Translations under genes and position numbers: made by a program
Notes under the pieces: generated by a model
Told to the model about the DNA's origin: nothing
The model's database searches: none
The model's input: the letters and a program-made list of their open reading frames with translations, nothing else
From: Streptomyces profundus
GTDB lineage: Bacteria; Actinomycetota; Actinomycetes; Streptomycetales; Streptomycetaceae
Length of the DNA: 64,000 bases
NCBI RefSeq assembly: GCF_020740535.1
Contig: NZ_CP082362.1
Coordinates: forward strand, 2,294,001-2,358,000
Direction of reading: 5' to 3'
Shown: positions 35,525 through 45,980 of the stretch, piece by piece
Position numbering within the stretch: the first letter of the stretch is position 1
Layout: the number at the start of each line of letters is the position of its first letter

Positions 35525-35864
35525 TGTTCAGTCTCCCCGCACCTCGGTGTCCCTCGCCTCACGCACCGTAAGCGCATGCGGGGGGGCGCGTGAAAGGGCG
35601 CGCGTCCCCCGGCTCGACGCGATCGGCCCACGTTCACGTTGCTACGGGCACCCCCCAGGCGGGTCGGCAGGCCGCTGTGGGCCTTCATTCCCTTCGAGCC
35701 CTGGTGGGTCCCGTTTGCCCTTCAGGCCATTACCGCTCGCTTCCACCGTTCACCATGGGTAGCGCGTACCAGCCGGTCGTGGCCGGCCACGGCGCACAAG
35801 GCCCCCACCGGCCGGGGGTCCTGCCGAGCCTCCGGCAGGAATCCCTTGGGGGGATGACAGGCCA
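35525..35864. other. Non-coding region upstream of deoC
   Basis: 340 bp with no credible gene. It ends in the deoC promoter. The long upstream extension of the deoC frame (to 35590) lacks a ribosome site and crosses the promoter, so it is not taken as coding. Confidence 0.6.
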
Positions 35865-35876
35865 CTACGCGCGTAG
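35865..35876. promoter_or_regulatory. CTACGCGCGTAG palindrome in the deoC promoter
   Basis: Perfect 12-bp palindrome ending 1 bp before TATGCT (35878-35883), the -10 hexamer of the deoC promoter. It is identical to the sites in front of the PNP and adenosine deaminase genes. Confidence 0.75.
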
Positions 35877-35889
35877 ATATGCTCATCTG

Positions 35890-36843
35890 GTGACCATGCC
35901 ATCCACCGCAACGGCGCTGGCGGACGTGACCGCGTCCGATGCCGCGCTGCGCCGCTTTCTGCACGGACTTCCCGGAGTCGACGCGGTGGGCCTTGAGGCC
36001 CGTGCCGCCGCTCTGGGGACACGTTCGATCAAGACAACGGCCAAGGCCCACGCCATCGATCTGGCCATCTCCATGATCGATCTGACCACGCTTGAGGGTG
36101 CCGACACACCCGGCAAGGTGCGCGCGCTCTGCGCCAAGGGCACCGCGCCCGATCCCACCGACCCGAGCACCCCACGGGTCGCGGCGATCTGCGTCTACTC
36201 GGATCTGGTCGCCGTCGCCAAGGACGCCCTGGCCGGCAGCGGTATCGCGGTGGCCTCGGTGGCCACCGCCTTCCCCGCCGGCCGGGCGGCCCGTTCGGTC
36301 AAGCTGGCCGACACCGCCGAGGCGGTGGCCGCCGGCGCGGACGAGGTCGACATGGTGATCGACCGGGGCGCGTTCCTGTCCGGCCGCTATCTCTCCGTCT
36401 TCGAGGAGATCGTCGCGGTCCGCGAGGCGTGTGGCGACGCGCATCTCAAAGTGATCCTGGAGAACGGCGAGTTGGTCACCTATGACAACATCCGCCGGGC
36501 CTCGTGGCTGGCGATGCTGGCCGGGGCCGACTTCATCAAGACCTCGACGGGCAAGGTCGGGGTGAACGCGACGCCGGCCAACACCCTGTTGATGCTCCAG
36601 GCCGTGCGGGACTTCCGGGCCGCCACGGGTCGGCAGATCGGGGTGAAGCCGGCGGGCGGCATCCGGACCACCAAGGACGCCGTGAAGTTCCTGGTGTTGG
36701 TGAACGAGACCGCCGGAGCGGACTGGTTGGATCCGGCCTGGTTCCGGTTCGGCGCCTCCAGCCTGCTGAACGATTTGCTGATGCAGCGTCAGAAGCTCAG
36801 TACCGGACGGTACTCGGGCCCCGACTACGTGACGGTGGACTGA
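35890..36843 (+). CDS. deoC: Deoxyribose-phosphate aldolase
   Basis: 317 residues from GTG 35890 (ATG at 35896 is close). Class I aldolase motifs: ICVYSDLVAVAKDAL, VASVATAFPAG, EVDMVIDRGAFLSG, LKVILENGEL, FIKTSTGKVGVNAT (Schiff-base Lys 217) and IGVKPAGGIRTTKDA (second Lys). It splits 2-deoxyribose 5-phosphate into acetaldehyde and glyceraldehyde 3-phosphate. TATGCT 6 bp upstream suggests a leaderless mRNA. The aldehyde dehydrogenase genes follow 5 bp later and could oxidise the acetaldehyde. Confidence 0.95.
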   Translation: MTMPSTATALADVTASDAALRRFLHGLPGVDAVGLEARAAALGTRSIKTTAKAHAIDLAISMIDLTTLEGADTPGKVRALCAKGTAPDPTDPSTPRVAAICVYSDLVAVAKDALAGSGIAVASVATAFPAGRAARSVKLADTAEAVAAGADEVDMVIDRGAFLSGRYLSVFEEIVAVREACGDAHLKVILENGELVTYDNIRRASWLAMLAGADFIKTSTGKVGVNATPANTLLMLQAVRDFRAATGRQIGVKPAGGIRTTKDAVKFLVLVNETAGADWLDPAWFRFGASSLLNDLLMQRQKLSTGRYSGPDYVTVD

Positions 36844-36848
36844 GGAGC

Positions 36849-38274
<1,426 letters not shown>

Positions 38275-38282
<8 letters not shown>

Positions 38283-39153
38283 GTCGCAGCCGGGTCTCAA
38301 GCTGCCGGTTCTCAAGACCTACAAGCTGTTTGTCGGGGGCGCGTTCCCCCGGTCCGAGAGCGGGCGGGTGTACGAGGTGACCGACGCCAAGGGCCAGTGG
38401 TTGGCCAACGCCCCGCTGGCCTCGCGGAAGGACGCCAGGGACGCGGTGGTCGCCGCGCGCAAGGCGTTCCCGCGCTGGTCGGGGGCGACGGCCTACAACC
38501 GGGGCCAGGTGCTCTACCGGATCGCGGAGATGGTGCAGGGCCGCAGGGAGCAGTTCCGCGCCGAGGTGGCGCTGGGCGAGGGCCTGTCGAAGTCGAAGGC
38601 CGCCACGGCCGTGGACGCGGCGATCGACCGGCTGGTCTGGTACGCCGGCTGGTCGGACAAGGTGGCCCAGATCGCGGGCGGCGCCAACCCGGTGGCCGGC
38701 CCCTTCTTCAACCTGTCGACGCCCGAACCGACGGGCGTGGTCGCGGTGTTGGCGCCGCAGGACTCCTCGCTGCTCGGCCTGGTCTCGGTGCTGGCACCGG
38801 TGCTGACCACGGGCAGCGTGGCCGTCGTCGTCGCCTCGGAGCGCGCGCCGCTGCCGGCGCTGTCGTTCGCCGAGGCGCTGGCCACCTCGGATGTGCCCGG
38901 CGGGGTGGTCAATGTGCTCAGTGGGCGGACCGCCGAGCTGGGCCGCCCCCTGGCCGCGCACCAGGATGTCAACGCCATCGATCTGACGGGCGCGGACGCG
39001 GAGTTGGCGACGGAGCTGGAGGTGCTGGCGGCGGAGAACCTCAAGCGGGTGCGCCGCCCGGACCCGTCGGAGGACTTCGCGGCCGATCCCGGCACCGGCC
39101 GGCTGTTGGGCTTCCTGGAGACCAAGACGGTCTGGCACCCCACCGGAGTCTGA
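38275..39153 (+). CDS. C-terminally short aldehyde dehydrogenase-like protein lacking the catalytic domain
   Basis: 292 residues. It aligns with the N-terminal part of ALDHs: LFVGGAFPRSESGRVYEV, AVVAARKAFPRWSGATAYNRGQVLYRIAEMV, then PEPTGVVAVLAPQDSSLLGLVSVLAPVLTTGSVAVVV in place of the cofactor loop, and PGGVVNVLSG. It stops before any ELGGK/Cys region, so the catalytic Glu and Cys are absent. Its ATG overlaps the end of the full-length ALDH, and as I recall S. coelicolor has the same pair. It looks like a conserved non-catalytic partner subunit and not a recent break. Confidence 0.8.
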
Positions 39154-39159
39154 GCGGGT

Positions 39160-39271
39160 CGAACAACGCGCACGCCGAACGGCACGCGCGTCGAACAACG
39201 CGCACGCCGAACAACGCGCACGCCGAACAGCACGCGCGCCGAACGGCACGCGCATCGAACAACGCGCACGG
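39160..39271. repeat. Seven-copy 16-bp tandem repeat
   Basis: Seven consecutive 16-bp units just past the short ALDH gene. Four are close to CGAACAACGCGCACGC and three to CGAACGGCACGCGCGT. There is no spacer between units, so this is a minisatellite and not a CRISPR array. Confidence 0.9.
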
Positions 39272-39479
39272 AGGAAACGCGGCGGGGGCGCGGGGGCTGG
39301 CCAGACCCCCCGGCCGACCGAACCCCGCGCCCCCGCCTCCCCCGTGCTCCCCCCGGTTCCCCCCGAGGGATCCCCCCGTGGACCCCTCCAGGGGCGCCCC
39401 CGCACCCCCCTATCCCCGTTCCCCCCGTTTTCCCCCGGTCACCCCCCGTTCCCCCGTTTCCCCCGTTCCCCCCCAGCCT
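39272..39479. other. C-rich non-coding tract downstream of sigQ
   Basis: Dense runs of four to seven C on the plus strand with CCCCGTT spacing, over 39330-39480. On the minus strand, which is the sigQ transcript strand, these are G-runs that could form quadruplexes at the sigQ mRNA 3' end. No gene seen. Confidence 0.6.
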
Positions 39480-40205
39480 TCAGGCGACCAACTCGCCGAA
39501 GGACTCCTCCTGGTCCTGGCCGAGGCTGAGCGCCCGGTCCTCGCGCAGCCGACGCAGGGTGCGCCAGATGCTGCTCTTGACGGTGCCGACGCTGATGTTC
39601 AACGTGTCGGCGATCTCCGGGTCGGTCTGCCCCTCGTAGTACCGCAGCACCAGCATGGTGCGCTGCTGCTCCGGGAGCCGGGCCAGCGCCTGCCAGAGGA
39701 CCGTGCGCAGCTCGGTGCCGCGCATGGTGTCCTGCTCGCCGGGCGACTCGGGCAGTTCCTCGGTCGGGTACTCGTTGAGCTTCCGGCGCCGCCAGGCGCT
39801 GATGTGCAGGTTTGTCATGGTCCGTCGCAGATATCCCCCGACGGCCGCCTTGTCGCTGATCCGGTCCCAGGCACGGTAAGTGGACAGCAGCGCACTCTGA
39901 AGCAGGTCCTCTGCCTCGTGCCGGTCGCCCGTCAGGTGGTAGGCGGTGGCGTACAGGGAGGCCCGGCGCTCTCGCACATAGGCGGTGAACTCCGCCTCCG
40001 TGCCCCCTTCGCGCCGCGCCTTCCCCGCACATCCCCCCGTAGCGCCCACCGCGGTGAGGTGCGAAGGACGCTGGTGCCCGATGCCGCGGCGACCCCCAAG
40101 CCGATACGCGGCACCGGACTTCTCCCCGTGCCGGACGGGAACCAACGAGGCGGTCGCGTGCGTGTCATTCACCATCGTGTCGATGGTGTCCTGCTTGACG
40201 CTCAT
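39480..40205 (-). CDS. sigQ: RNA polymerase sigma factor SigQ (ECF type, SigE-like family)
   Basis: 241 residues from the chosen ATG 40205. Region 2: EFTAYVRERRASLYATAYHLTGDRHEAEDLLQSALLSTYRAWDRI. Region 4: ALARLPEQQRTMLVLRYYEGQTDPEIADTLNISVGTVKSSIWRTLRRLRE. It is divergent from afsQ1, as sigQ is in S. coelicolor. ATG 40217, 40268 and 40283 are in-frame alternatives, but codons upstream of 40217 (AAA, CAA, GGT, ATT) are unlike the gene. That stretch seems to be promoter (TATTTC at 40242-40247), and GGGGGAG precedes 40205. It is expected to be an AfsQ1-activated sigma factor affecting antibiotic production. Confidence 0.88.
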   Translation of the reverse strand: MSVKQDTIDTMVNDTHATASLVPVRHGEKSGAAYRLGGRRGIGHQRPSHLTAVGATGGCAGKARREGGTEAEFTAYVRERRASLYATAYHLTGDRHEAEDLLQSALLSTYRAWDRISDKAAVGGYLRRTMTNLHISAWRRRKLNEYPTEELPESPGEQDTMRGTELRTVLWQALARLPEQQRTMLVLRYYEGQTDPEIADTLNISVGTVKSSIWRTLRRLREDRALSLGQDQEESFGELVA

Positions 40206-40285
40206 CAGCTCCCCCATCGTGAAGGTCGTCCCTGTCCGTTGCGAAATACCTTGCCGGGCCAGTTTCATGACGGGGTCCCCCAACT

Positions 40286-40301
40286 GTCACAGCGGTGTCA
40301 C
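40286..40301. promoter_or_regulatory. AfsQ1-type binding site in the sigQ-afsQ1 intergenic region
   Basis: GTCAC-AGCGGT-GTCAC is an exact match to the GTnAC-N6-GTnAC direct repeat described for AfsQ1 in S. coelicolor. If the sigQ -10 is TATTTC (40242-40247), the site is centred near -57, a suitable activator position. Confidence 0.8.
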
Positions 40302-40426
40302 AGGGGTAGCGGTGGTTCCCTTGTGTTATCGGGGAGTTCGGCGGAACCCGCCGTCCCCGGGCTGTGGGGGAAGCCTCAGCGCCGGACGGTCGAACTCCGC
40401 CCACTCCATGGGCCACAATGAGCCAC

Positions 40427-41101
40427 GTGGCTTTCCTGTTGCTGATCGAGGACGACGAGGCGGTACGCACGGCCCTGGAAATGAGCCTGACCCGCCAGGG
40501 GCATCGTGTGGTGACCGCGCCGACGGGTGAGGACGGTCTGCGTTCCCTGCGGGAACAGCGTCCCGACCTGATCGTTTTGGACGTCATGCTGCCCGGAATC
40601 GACGGTTTCGAGGTGTGCCGACGCATCCGGCGCACCGATCAGCTGCCGATCATCCTGCTCACCGCGCGCAGTGACGACATCGACGTGGTGGTCGGCCTGG
40701 AGTCCGGCGCCGACGACTACGTGGTGAAGCCGGTGCAGGGCCGGGTGCTCGACGCGCGCATCCGTGCCGTGATGCGCCGGGGCGAGCGCGAGTCCAACGA
40801 CTCGGTGTCCTTCGGCTCGTTGGTGATCGACCGCTCGGCGATGACCGTCACCAGGGACGGCGTCGATCTGCAACTCACGCCGACCGAGCTGCGGTTGCTG
40901 CTGGAGCTGAGCCGCCGCCCCGGGCAGGCGCTCTCCCGGCAGCAACTGCTGCGGCTGGTCTGGGAGCACGACTACCTGGGCGACTCCCGGCTGGTCGACG
41001 CCTGCGTCCAGCGGCTCCGCGCCAAGGTCGAGGACGTGCCGTCCTCCCCCAAGCTGATCCGCACCGTGCGGGGCGTGGGCTACCGACTGGACGCGCCCTG
41101 A
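40427..41101 (+). CDS. afsQ1: Response regulator AfsQ1 (OmpR family)
   Basis: 224 residues from GTG 40427. Receiver domain: LLIEDDEAVRTALEM, LIVLDVMLPGIDGFEV with the phosphoacceptor at Asp52, ILLTAR, DYVVKPV. C-terminal OmpR winged helix: LQLTPTELRLLLELSRRPGQALSRQQLL, RLVDACVQRLRAKVE, IRTVRGVGYRL. With this start the phospho-Asp is residue 52, the number used for S. coelicolor AfsQ1, which supports GTG 40427 over ATG 40418. CACAAT lies 7 bp upstream, suggesting a leaderless start. The system links nitrogen excess signals to antibiotic and nitrogen genes. Confidence 0.93.
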   Translation: MAFLLLIEDDEAVRTALEMSLTRQGHRVVTAPTGEDGLRSLREQRPDLIVLDVMLPGIDGFEVCRRIRRTDQLPIILLTARSDDIDVVVGLESGADDYVVKPVQGRVLDARIRAVMRRGERESNDSVSFGSLVIDRSAMTVTRDGVDLQLTPTELRLLLELSRRPGQALSRQQLLRLVWEHDYLGDSRLVDACVQRLRAKVEDVPSSPKLIRTVRGVGYRLDAP

Positions 41102-41126
41102 TGACGGGGACGGCGGAGATCTGCTG

Positions 41127-42773
41127 ATGCGCGAGGCGGCTCCCCCACAGCCCGAGGAACGCGCCGACGAACGCCCCCCGGGGCGCGCCGAGGGGCGCGT
41201 GCGCGGCTGGCTGCGCACCCTGTTGCGCCTCACCAGCCTGCGGCTGCGGCTGGTCACGGTCTTCGCGCTGGTGGCGCTCGTCGCGGCCGTCTCCGTCTCC
41301 GGGATCGCCTACTGGCTCAACCGGGACGCCGTGCTCACCCGCGCCCAGGACTCGGCGCTCGGGGACTTCAGCCAGTCCCTCGGCGACCGCGCCGGCGCGC
41401 TCTCCGACGATCCCAGCTGCGACGAGCTGCGGAACATGGCGGCCGAGGTGGCCAACCACACCTTCAACTACCAGGTGGTGCTGGAGGACGACAGGGCGAC
41501 GGACGACCGGGGCGGCGACGACAGCACGGAGTGCCTCGCCGAGTCCGACCCCACGGTGTTCCGGCTCGCCATGGTGCCGACATCGCTGCGGGAGGCCGTC
41601 CGCGAGCGCAGGGACGGCGCGTCGGACGAGGACGCCTACCACCTGTACTGGCAGCGGATCAACATCGACGGCGACCCCTACCTCGTCGGCGGCGCCCAGG
41701 TGATCGGCGGCGGCCCGATCGGCTATGTGCTGGCGTCGCTGGCCGCCGAGCGCGACGACCTCAAGTCGCTGGCGATGTCCCTCGGCGTGGCCACGGGACT
41801 CGCGGTGGTCGGCTCCGTGCTGCTCGCCCAGGGCGCCGCGACCATGGTGCTCCGCCCCGTGCAGCGGTTGAGCAACGCGGCCCGCCGGCTGGGCGAGGGC
41901 AAGCTGGACACCCGCCTCGAAGTGCGCGGAACGGACGAGCTCGCCGAGCTGAGCCGCACGTTCAACGGCGCCGCCGCCTCGCTTGAGGCCCAGGTCGACG
42001 ATCTGAGCGAACGGGAGAACGCCAGCCGCAGGTTCGTCGCCGACATGTCGCACGAGCTGCGCACGCCGATGACCGCGATCACCGCGATGACGGAGCTGCT
42101 GGAGGACGAGGTCGAGACGCTCGACCCACGGATCGCGCCCGCGGTGCAGCTGGTGGTCAGCGAGACCAGGCGCCTCAACGACCTGGTGGAGAACCTGATG
42201 GAGGTGACCCGCTTCGACGCCGGCACCGCCAAGATGGTGCTCGACGACGTCAACATAGCGGACCAGGTCACCTCCTGTATCGACGCCCGCGCCTGGCTGG
42301 ACGCGGTGCATCTGGACGCGGACCGGGGCATCGTCGCCCGGCTCGACCCCCGCCGCCTGGACGTCATCCTGGCGAACCTGATCGGCAACGCCCTCAAGCA
42401 CGGCGGCTCCCCGGTGCGGGTCACGGTGCGCGAGGGGATGACGGAGCGCGGCCGGCAGGTCACGGTCGAGGTGGCCGACGAGGGGCCCGGCATCCCCGAG
42501 GAGGTGCTGCCGCACGTCTTCGACCGCTTCTACAAGGCCAGCGCGTCCCGCCCCCGATCGGACGGCAGCGGTCTCGGCCTCTCCATCGCGCTGGAGAACG
42601 CACATCTGCACGGCGGGGACATCACCGTCCACAACGACCCGGCCGGCGGCGCCGTGTTCACCCTGCTGCTGCCCCGCGACTCGGGCCCGCCCCAGGACGG
42701 CGAGGACGACTTCGCCGACGGCGTCGGCAACACCCCTGCGACGCCGGGCACTTCGGAGGAGGGCAGGGAGTGA
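41127..42773 (+). CDS. afsQ2: Sensor histidine kinase AfsQ2
   Basis: 548 residues. First membrane segment LRLVTVFALVALVAAVSVSGIAYWL, an extracytoplasmic sensor region of about 130 residues with two Cys (DPSCDELRNM, STECLAESD), a second membrane segment LGVATGLAVVGSVLLAQGAA, then HAMP (LRPVQRLSNAARRLGEGKLDTRL). Kinase core: FVADMSHELRTPMTAI with His309, LIGNALKHGG (N box), VADEGPGIPEEVLPHVFDRFYKA and SGLGLSIALENAHLHGG. ATG at 41127 behind GGCGGAG, 25 bp after afsQ1. It phosphorylates AfsQ1. Confidence 0.93.
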   Translation: MREAAPPQPEERADERPPGRAEGRVRGWLRTLLRLTSLRLRLVTVFALVALVAAVSVSGIAYWLNRDAVLTRAQDSALGDFSQSLGDRAGALSDDPSCDELRNMAAEVANHTFNYQVVLEDDRATDDRGGDDSTECLAESDPTVFRLAMVPTSLREAVRERRDGASDEDAYHLYWQRINIDGDPYLVGGAQVIGGGPIGYVLASLAAERDDLKSLAMSLGVATGLAVVGSVLLAQGAATMVLRPVQRLSNAARRLGEGKLDTRLEVRGTDELAELSRTFNGAAASLEAQVDDLSERENASRRFVADMSHELRTPMTAITAMTELLEDEVETLDPRIAPAVQLVVSETRRLNDLVENLMEVTRFDAGTAKMVLDDVNIADQVTSCIDARAWLDAVHLDADRGIVARLDPRRLDVILANLIGNALKHGGSPVRVTVREGMTERGRQVTVEVADEGPGIPEEVLPHVFDRFYKASASRPRSDGSGLGLSIALENAHLHGGDITVHNDPAGGAVFTLLLPRDSGPPQDGEDDFADGVGNTPATPGTSEEGRE

Positions 42774-43342
42774 CACGGATACGAGCCACGCGGCTGGCGC
42801 TGGCCGGTCTGCTGGCCGCGACGACCGCCGTCGGCTGCGGCATCAGGCCCACGGACGTGCCGGTCGACGCCGGCCCCGCGCCCACCCGCGCCTCCTGCGA
42901 CGCGCCGGCGGGCGAGGCGGACCACGCCGAGATCTACCTGGTCTGCGCCCAGCGGCTGACGTCCGTCACCCGCTATCTGCCCAGCACGATGACCGGCGGC
43001 CTCAACCGGACGGAGGTGGCCGGCGCGCTGCTCCGCGAGATGCAGAACGAGCCGGCGCGCGCGGAGCGGACGGCCGGGTTCAGCAGCGCCGTCCCCGACG
43101 ATCTTGAGATAGCCAGCCCCGCCGCCGAGGACCCCGAGGGCGTGGTCCGCCTCAGCGAACGCCCCAAGGAGCTGCCCGCGCTGGCGCTCGACCAGATCAT
43201 CTGCACCTTCGCGAAGAGCGAGCTGGGCAACGGCCAGACGGTGACCCTCGGCGGCCCGCCGGGACCGCACTCCGAGAAGCCGCAGACATACTCCTGCGCC
43301 GCCGCCAAGCGGAGCCAGGAGTCGGCCCACGAGATCGGCTGA
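42770..43342 (+). CDS. Lipoprotein of the afsQ operon (AfsQ3-like)
   Basis: 190 residues. Lipoprotein signal: RATRLALAGLLAATTAVGCG, with the lipobox Cys at residue 23. The mature part has four further Cys (ASCDAPAG, LVCAQRL, IICTFAK, YSCAAAK) and a GerMN/LpqB-like feel (LPSTMTGGLNRTEVAGALLREMQ). GTG start overlaps the end of afsQ2 (GTGA), so synthesis is coupled. It probably sits on the outer face of the membrane beside AfsQ2, where a modulating role is likely but unproven. Confidence 0.82.
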   Translation: MTRIRATRLALAGLLAATTAVGCGIRPTDVPVDAGPAPTRASCDAPAGEADHAEIYLVCAQRLTSVTRYLPSTMTGGLNRTEVAGALLREMQNEPARAERTAGFSSAVPDDLEIASPAAEDPEGVVRLSERPKELPALALDQIICTFAKSELGNGQTVTLGGPPGPHSEKPQTYSCAAAKRSQESAHEIG

Positions 43343-43410
43343 CGCGGCGGACCGGCCCGGAGTCCCGGGTGGGGCCCAGCTCACAGTGCGGCGGGGGAAC
43401 CGCCCCTGAC

Positions 43411-44172
43411 GTGCTGGGCGTCCTGTTCTGCGTGCGGCAACATCCTGCGGGCTCAGCCGAGCCGACGCCACCCGCCGAGAGGGGCCCCACCGAGCCCCCC
43501 AGTTCGGCGCGGGACCGACGCGGAAGCGTTCCCCACGTCTCCCCCGCCGTGCGGGTGGCGGCGTCGCTGTCGCTGCTGGCCTATCTGGCGCTGGCCACCT
43601 GGCTGGCGCTGCGCCCGCTGACCATGATGTGGGTCTCCCCGGCCAACCTGGAGCCGCTCGCGACCATCAGGGTCGACGTGGAACGTGGCCCCGTCGAGGC
43701 GGCCAGGACGCTCGGCGCCGGGCTGGTCCGGCTGGCGCCGCTCGGCGCGCTGCTGCCGCTGCTCGGTGCCCACCTGGGCGGCGGGCGGCTGGGTTCGCTC
43801 TCCCGCACGGCCTTTGTGGGCGCGATGGTCTCGCTGGGGCTCGAATGCGGTCAGACGGTGGCGCCCAGCCGGGTGTTCGACATCGACACGGTGCTGCTGA
43901 ACACCCTGGGCATCGCCCTGGTCCACCAGCTCTGCTACGGCCCGTTGCGGCGCTTCGCCACCACGAAGCCGCCGCAGGACCCGCCGCCCGCCTCCCCGCC
44001 GGAGCCGCCGGCGCGCCCGCCGGCGCACGCCTCCACGCCCGAGCCCCGGAGCGCGCCACGCTGCCCGCGTGTCCCGCCAACGCCCCAGGCGCCGCCGACG
44101 CCCCAGGCTCCGCCGACGCCGCCCGCACCGCCGGCGCCGCCGGTCCAGGCGCGGATGGCCAGCTGGTACTGA
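43411..44172 (+). CDS. VanZ family membrane protein
   Basis: 253 residues if started at GTG 43411; GTG 43369 is also in frame and the choice is uncertain. Membrane segments: AASLSLLAYLALATWLALRPL, GLVRLAPLGALLPLLGAHL, AFVGAMVSLGLECGQTV and DTVLLNTLGIALVHQL. EC-Q-x-AP-R and DIDTVLLNTLG are the VanZ signature. The C-terminus is a Pro-rich tail with PPTPQA and PPA repeats. VanZ proteins are linked to low-level glycopeptide resistance elsewhere; the role here is unknown. Confidence 0.82.
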   Translation: MLGVLFCVRQHPAGSAEPTPPAERGPTEPPSSARDRRGSVPHVSPAVRVAASLSLLAYLALATWLALRPLTMMWVSPANLEPLATIRVDVERGPVEAARTLGAGLVRLAPLGALLPLLGAHLGGGRLGSLSRTAFVGAMVSLGLECGQTVAPSRVFDIDTVLLNTLGIALVHQLCYGPLRRFATTKPPQDPPPASPPEPPARPPAHASTPEPRSAPRCPRVPPTPQAPPTPQAPPTPPAPPAPPVQARMASWY

Positions 44173-44205
44173 CCGCCGGCCGCTCGTCGACCCGGGCAGC
44201 GCGAA

Positions 44206-44241
44206 GGGCCGTACTCCACGGGGGGCTTGGGAGTACGGCCC
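44206..44241. terminator. Bidirectional hairpin terminator
   Basis: Perfect 12-bp stem (GGGCCGTACTCC and its complement) with a 12-nt G-rich loop, between the convergent VanZ and secreted-protein genes. Confidence 0.85.
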
Positions 44242-44264
44242 TGGTGCGGCGGCGGTGCGGTGGG

Positions 44265-44660
44265 TCAGCCCAGGGCGCCCAGCGCACCGGTCACGGCGCC
44301 GGCGGCGCCGTTGACGCCGGAGAGCCCGGCGGCGCCGGTCACCGCGCTCAGCGCTCCGGGGGCCAGCCCGCCCAGCAGCTCGCCGGGGGCCGGGTTGCTG
44401 GTGGTGTGGCTGAGGGTCTCGGTGGCGCTGCCCAGGGTGCCGGTCACGGCGTCGCTGGTGAGCAGTTCGGTGCCGCCCTTGACGACATCGCCCTCCACCT
44501 GGCTGACGGCGTCCTCGACGGGAACGGCGCTGGCGACCTGGCCGGTGGCGTGCGCCAGGCCCTCGTTGACGCTCATGGCGGAGGCGGAACCGGCGGCGGT
44601 GGCGGCGAAGGCGGCACCGAGCGCGGCCACACCGAGGGTCTTGGCAGTTGCGTGCTTCAT
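44265..44660 (-). CDS. Small secreted Ala/Gly-rich protein
   Basis: 131 residues from ATG 44660, with AAGGAAG 8 bp upstream. Signal peptide: KTLGVAALGAAFAATAAGSASA. The mature part (VNEGLAHATGQVASAVPVEDAVSQVEGD, then LGGLAPGALSAVTGAAGLSGVNGAAGAVTGALGALG) is uncharged, Ala/Gly/Val-rich and Cys-free. It is not a chaplin, since the chaplin motif is absent. No function can be assigned. It precedes the add gene on the same strand but a promoter-like gap separates them. Confidence 0.75.
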   Translation of the reverse strand: MKHATAKTLGVAALGAAFAATAAGSASAMSVNEGLAHATGQVASAVPVEDAVSQVEGDVVKGGTELLTSDAVTGTLGSATETLSHTTSNPAPGELLGGLAPGALSAVTGAAGLSGVNGAAGAVTGALGALG

Positions 44661-44824
44661 CAGTAGGACTTCCTTGGGTGTGTGGTGAGCGGCGAGCCCG
44701 AAGGTAGTCAGGTGAAACCCACTGTCGCAATGAATCGAAAAGCGCGCCCCCGCTCGAAACTCACCCACCCGGGCGAGCGCGCGATCCCTCGCCGCCCGCC
44801 CCTCCCCTCATGCAACACCCCAGC

Positions 44825-45964
44825 TCAGAGGGGTGATTCGGGCTTCCCATGGAACAACCATGCGGAGCGCAGTGCCGCATATCCGGGCTTGATGACGTCA
44901 TTGATCATGGCCAGACGTTCATCGAAAGGAATGAACGCGGATTTCATCGCATTGACCGTGAACCACTGGAGGTCGTCCAGCGTATAGCCGAACGCCTCTA
45001 CCAGATGGGTGAATTCACGGCTCAGGCTGGTACCACTCATCAGCCGGTTGTCGGTGTTGACGGTGGCCCGGAAACTGAGCCTGCGGAGCAGACCGATGGG
45101 ATGCTCGGCATACGAACTGGCCGCGCCCGTCTGGAGGTTGGAGGTCGGGCACAGCTCCAGCGGAACGCGCTTGTCCCGGACATACGCCGCCAGCCGTCCC
45201 AGCGAGACCCGGCCGTCCTCCGCCACCTCGATATCGTCGATGATCCGCACCCCGTGCCCGAGGCGGTCCGCGCCACACCACTGGAGCGCCTGCCAGATCG
45301 ACGGCAGCCCGAACGCCTCGCCGGCGTGGATGGTGAAGTGGTTGTTCTCCCGCTTCAGGAACTCGAAGGCGTCCAGATGCCGGGTGGGCGGGAACCCGGC
45401 CTCGGCTCCCGCGATATCGAAGCCCACCACGCCCGACTCCCGGTAGGCGTTGGCGAGTTCGGCGATCTCCAACGAGCGGGCGGCGTGCCGCATGGCGGTC
45501 AACAGCGCGCCGACCCGGATCCGCGCACCGGTGGCGGCGGCGCGGCGCTCGCCCGCTCGGAACCCCTCGTTGACCGCCTCCACCACCTCGGTCAGGGAGA
45601 GTCCGGCCGTCAGATGCTGCTCGGGGGCGTAACGGATCTCGGCGTAGACCACCCCGTCGGCGGCGAGGTCCTCGACACATTCGGCGGCCACCCGGCGCAG
45701 CGCGGCGGCGTCCTGCATCACGGCGGTGGTGTGCGCGAACGTCTCCAGATACCGCTCCAGCGAACCGGAGTTCGCGGCCTCAAGGAACCACTCCCCCAGC
45801 GCCTCCGGGTCCTCCGTCGGCAGCCCGGAGTACCCCTGCGCATGGGCGAGTTCGACGACGGTGGCCGGCCGCAGCCCACCGTCGAGATGGTCGTGGAGCA
45901 GCGCCTTGGGCGCACGCAGGATCTGCTCTTCGGTCGGCGTCGGCGTCGTCTCATGCGATGTCAC
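44825..45964 (-). CDS. add: Adenosine deaminase
   Basis: 379 residues. Zinc and catalytic motifs: [12 protein letters not shown] (HxH), [10 protein letters not shown] (His and catalytic Glu), LGHGVRI (His) and [11 protein letters not shown] (Asp). It also has [13 protein letters not shown] and [11 protein letters not shown]. It turns (deoxy)adenosine into (deoxy)inosine, which the PNP encoded at 25522 can then split. GTG start at 45964, with TACAGT (45971-45976 on the minus strand) 6 bp upstream, so the mRNA is probably leaderless. The nucleoside-gene palindrome is just upstream. Confidence 0.93.
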   Translation of the reverse strand: MTSHETTPTPTEEQILRAPKALLHDHLDGGLRPATVVELAHAQGYSGLPTEDPEALGEWFLEAANSGSLERYLETFAHTTAVMQDAAALRRVAAECVEDLAADGVVYAEIRYAPEQHLTAGLSLTEVVEAVNEGFRAGERRAAATGARIRVGALLTAMRHAARSLEIAELANAYRESGVVGFDIAGAEAGFPPTRHLDAFEFLKRENNHFTIHAGEAFGLPSIWQALQWCGADRLGHGVRIIDDIEVAEDGRVSLGRLAAYVRDKRVPLELCPTSNLQTGAASSYAEHPIGLLRRLSFRATVNTDNRLMSGTSLSREFTHLVEAFGYTLDDLQWFTVNAMKSAFIPFDERLAMINDVIKPGYAALRSAWLFHGKPESPL

Positions 45965-45980
45965 GCCTGCACTGTACTTC

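Noticed and set aside
39160..39271. Possible CRISPR array
   Set aside because: The 16-bp units abut directly with no spacers, and there are no cas genes in the window.
44265..44660. Chaplin
   Set aside because: It is secreted and small, but the chaplin domain and its conserved residues are absent.
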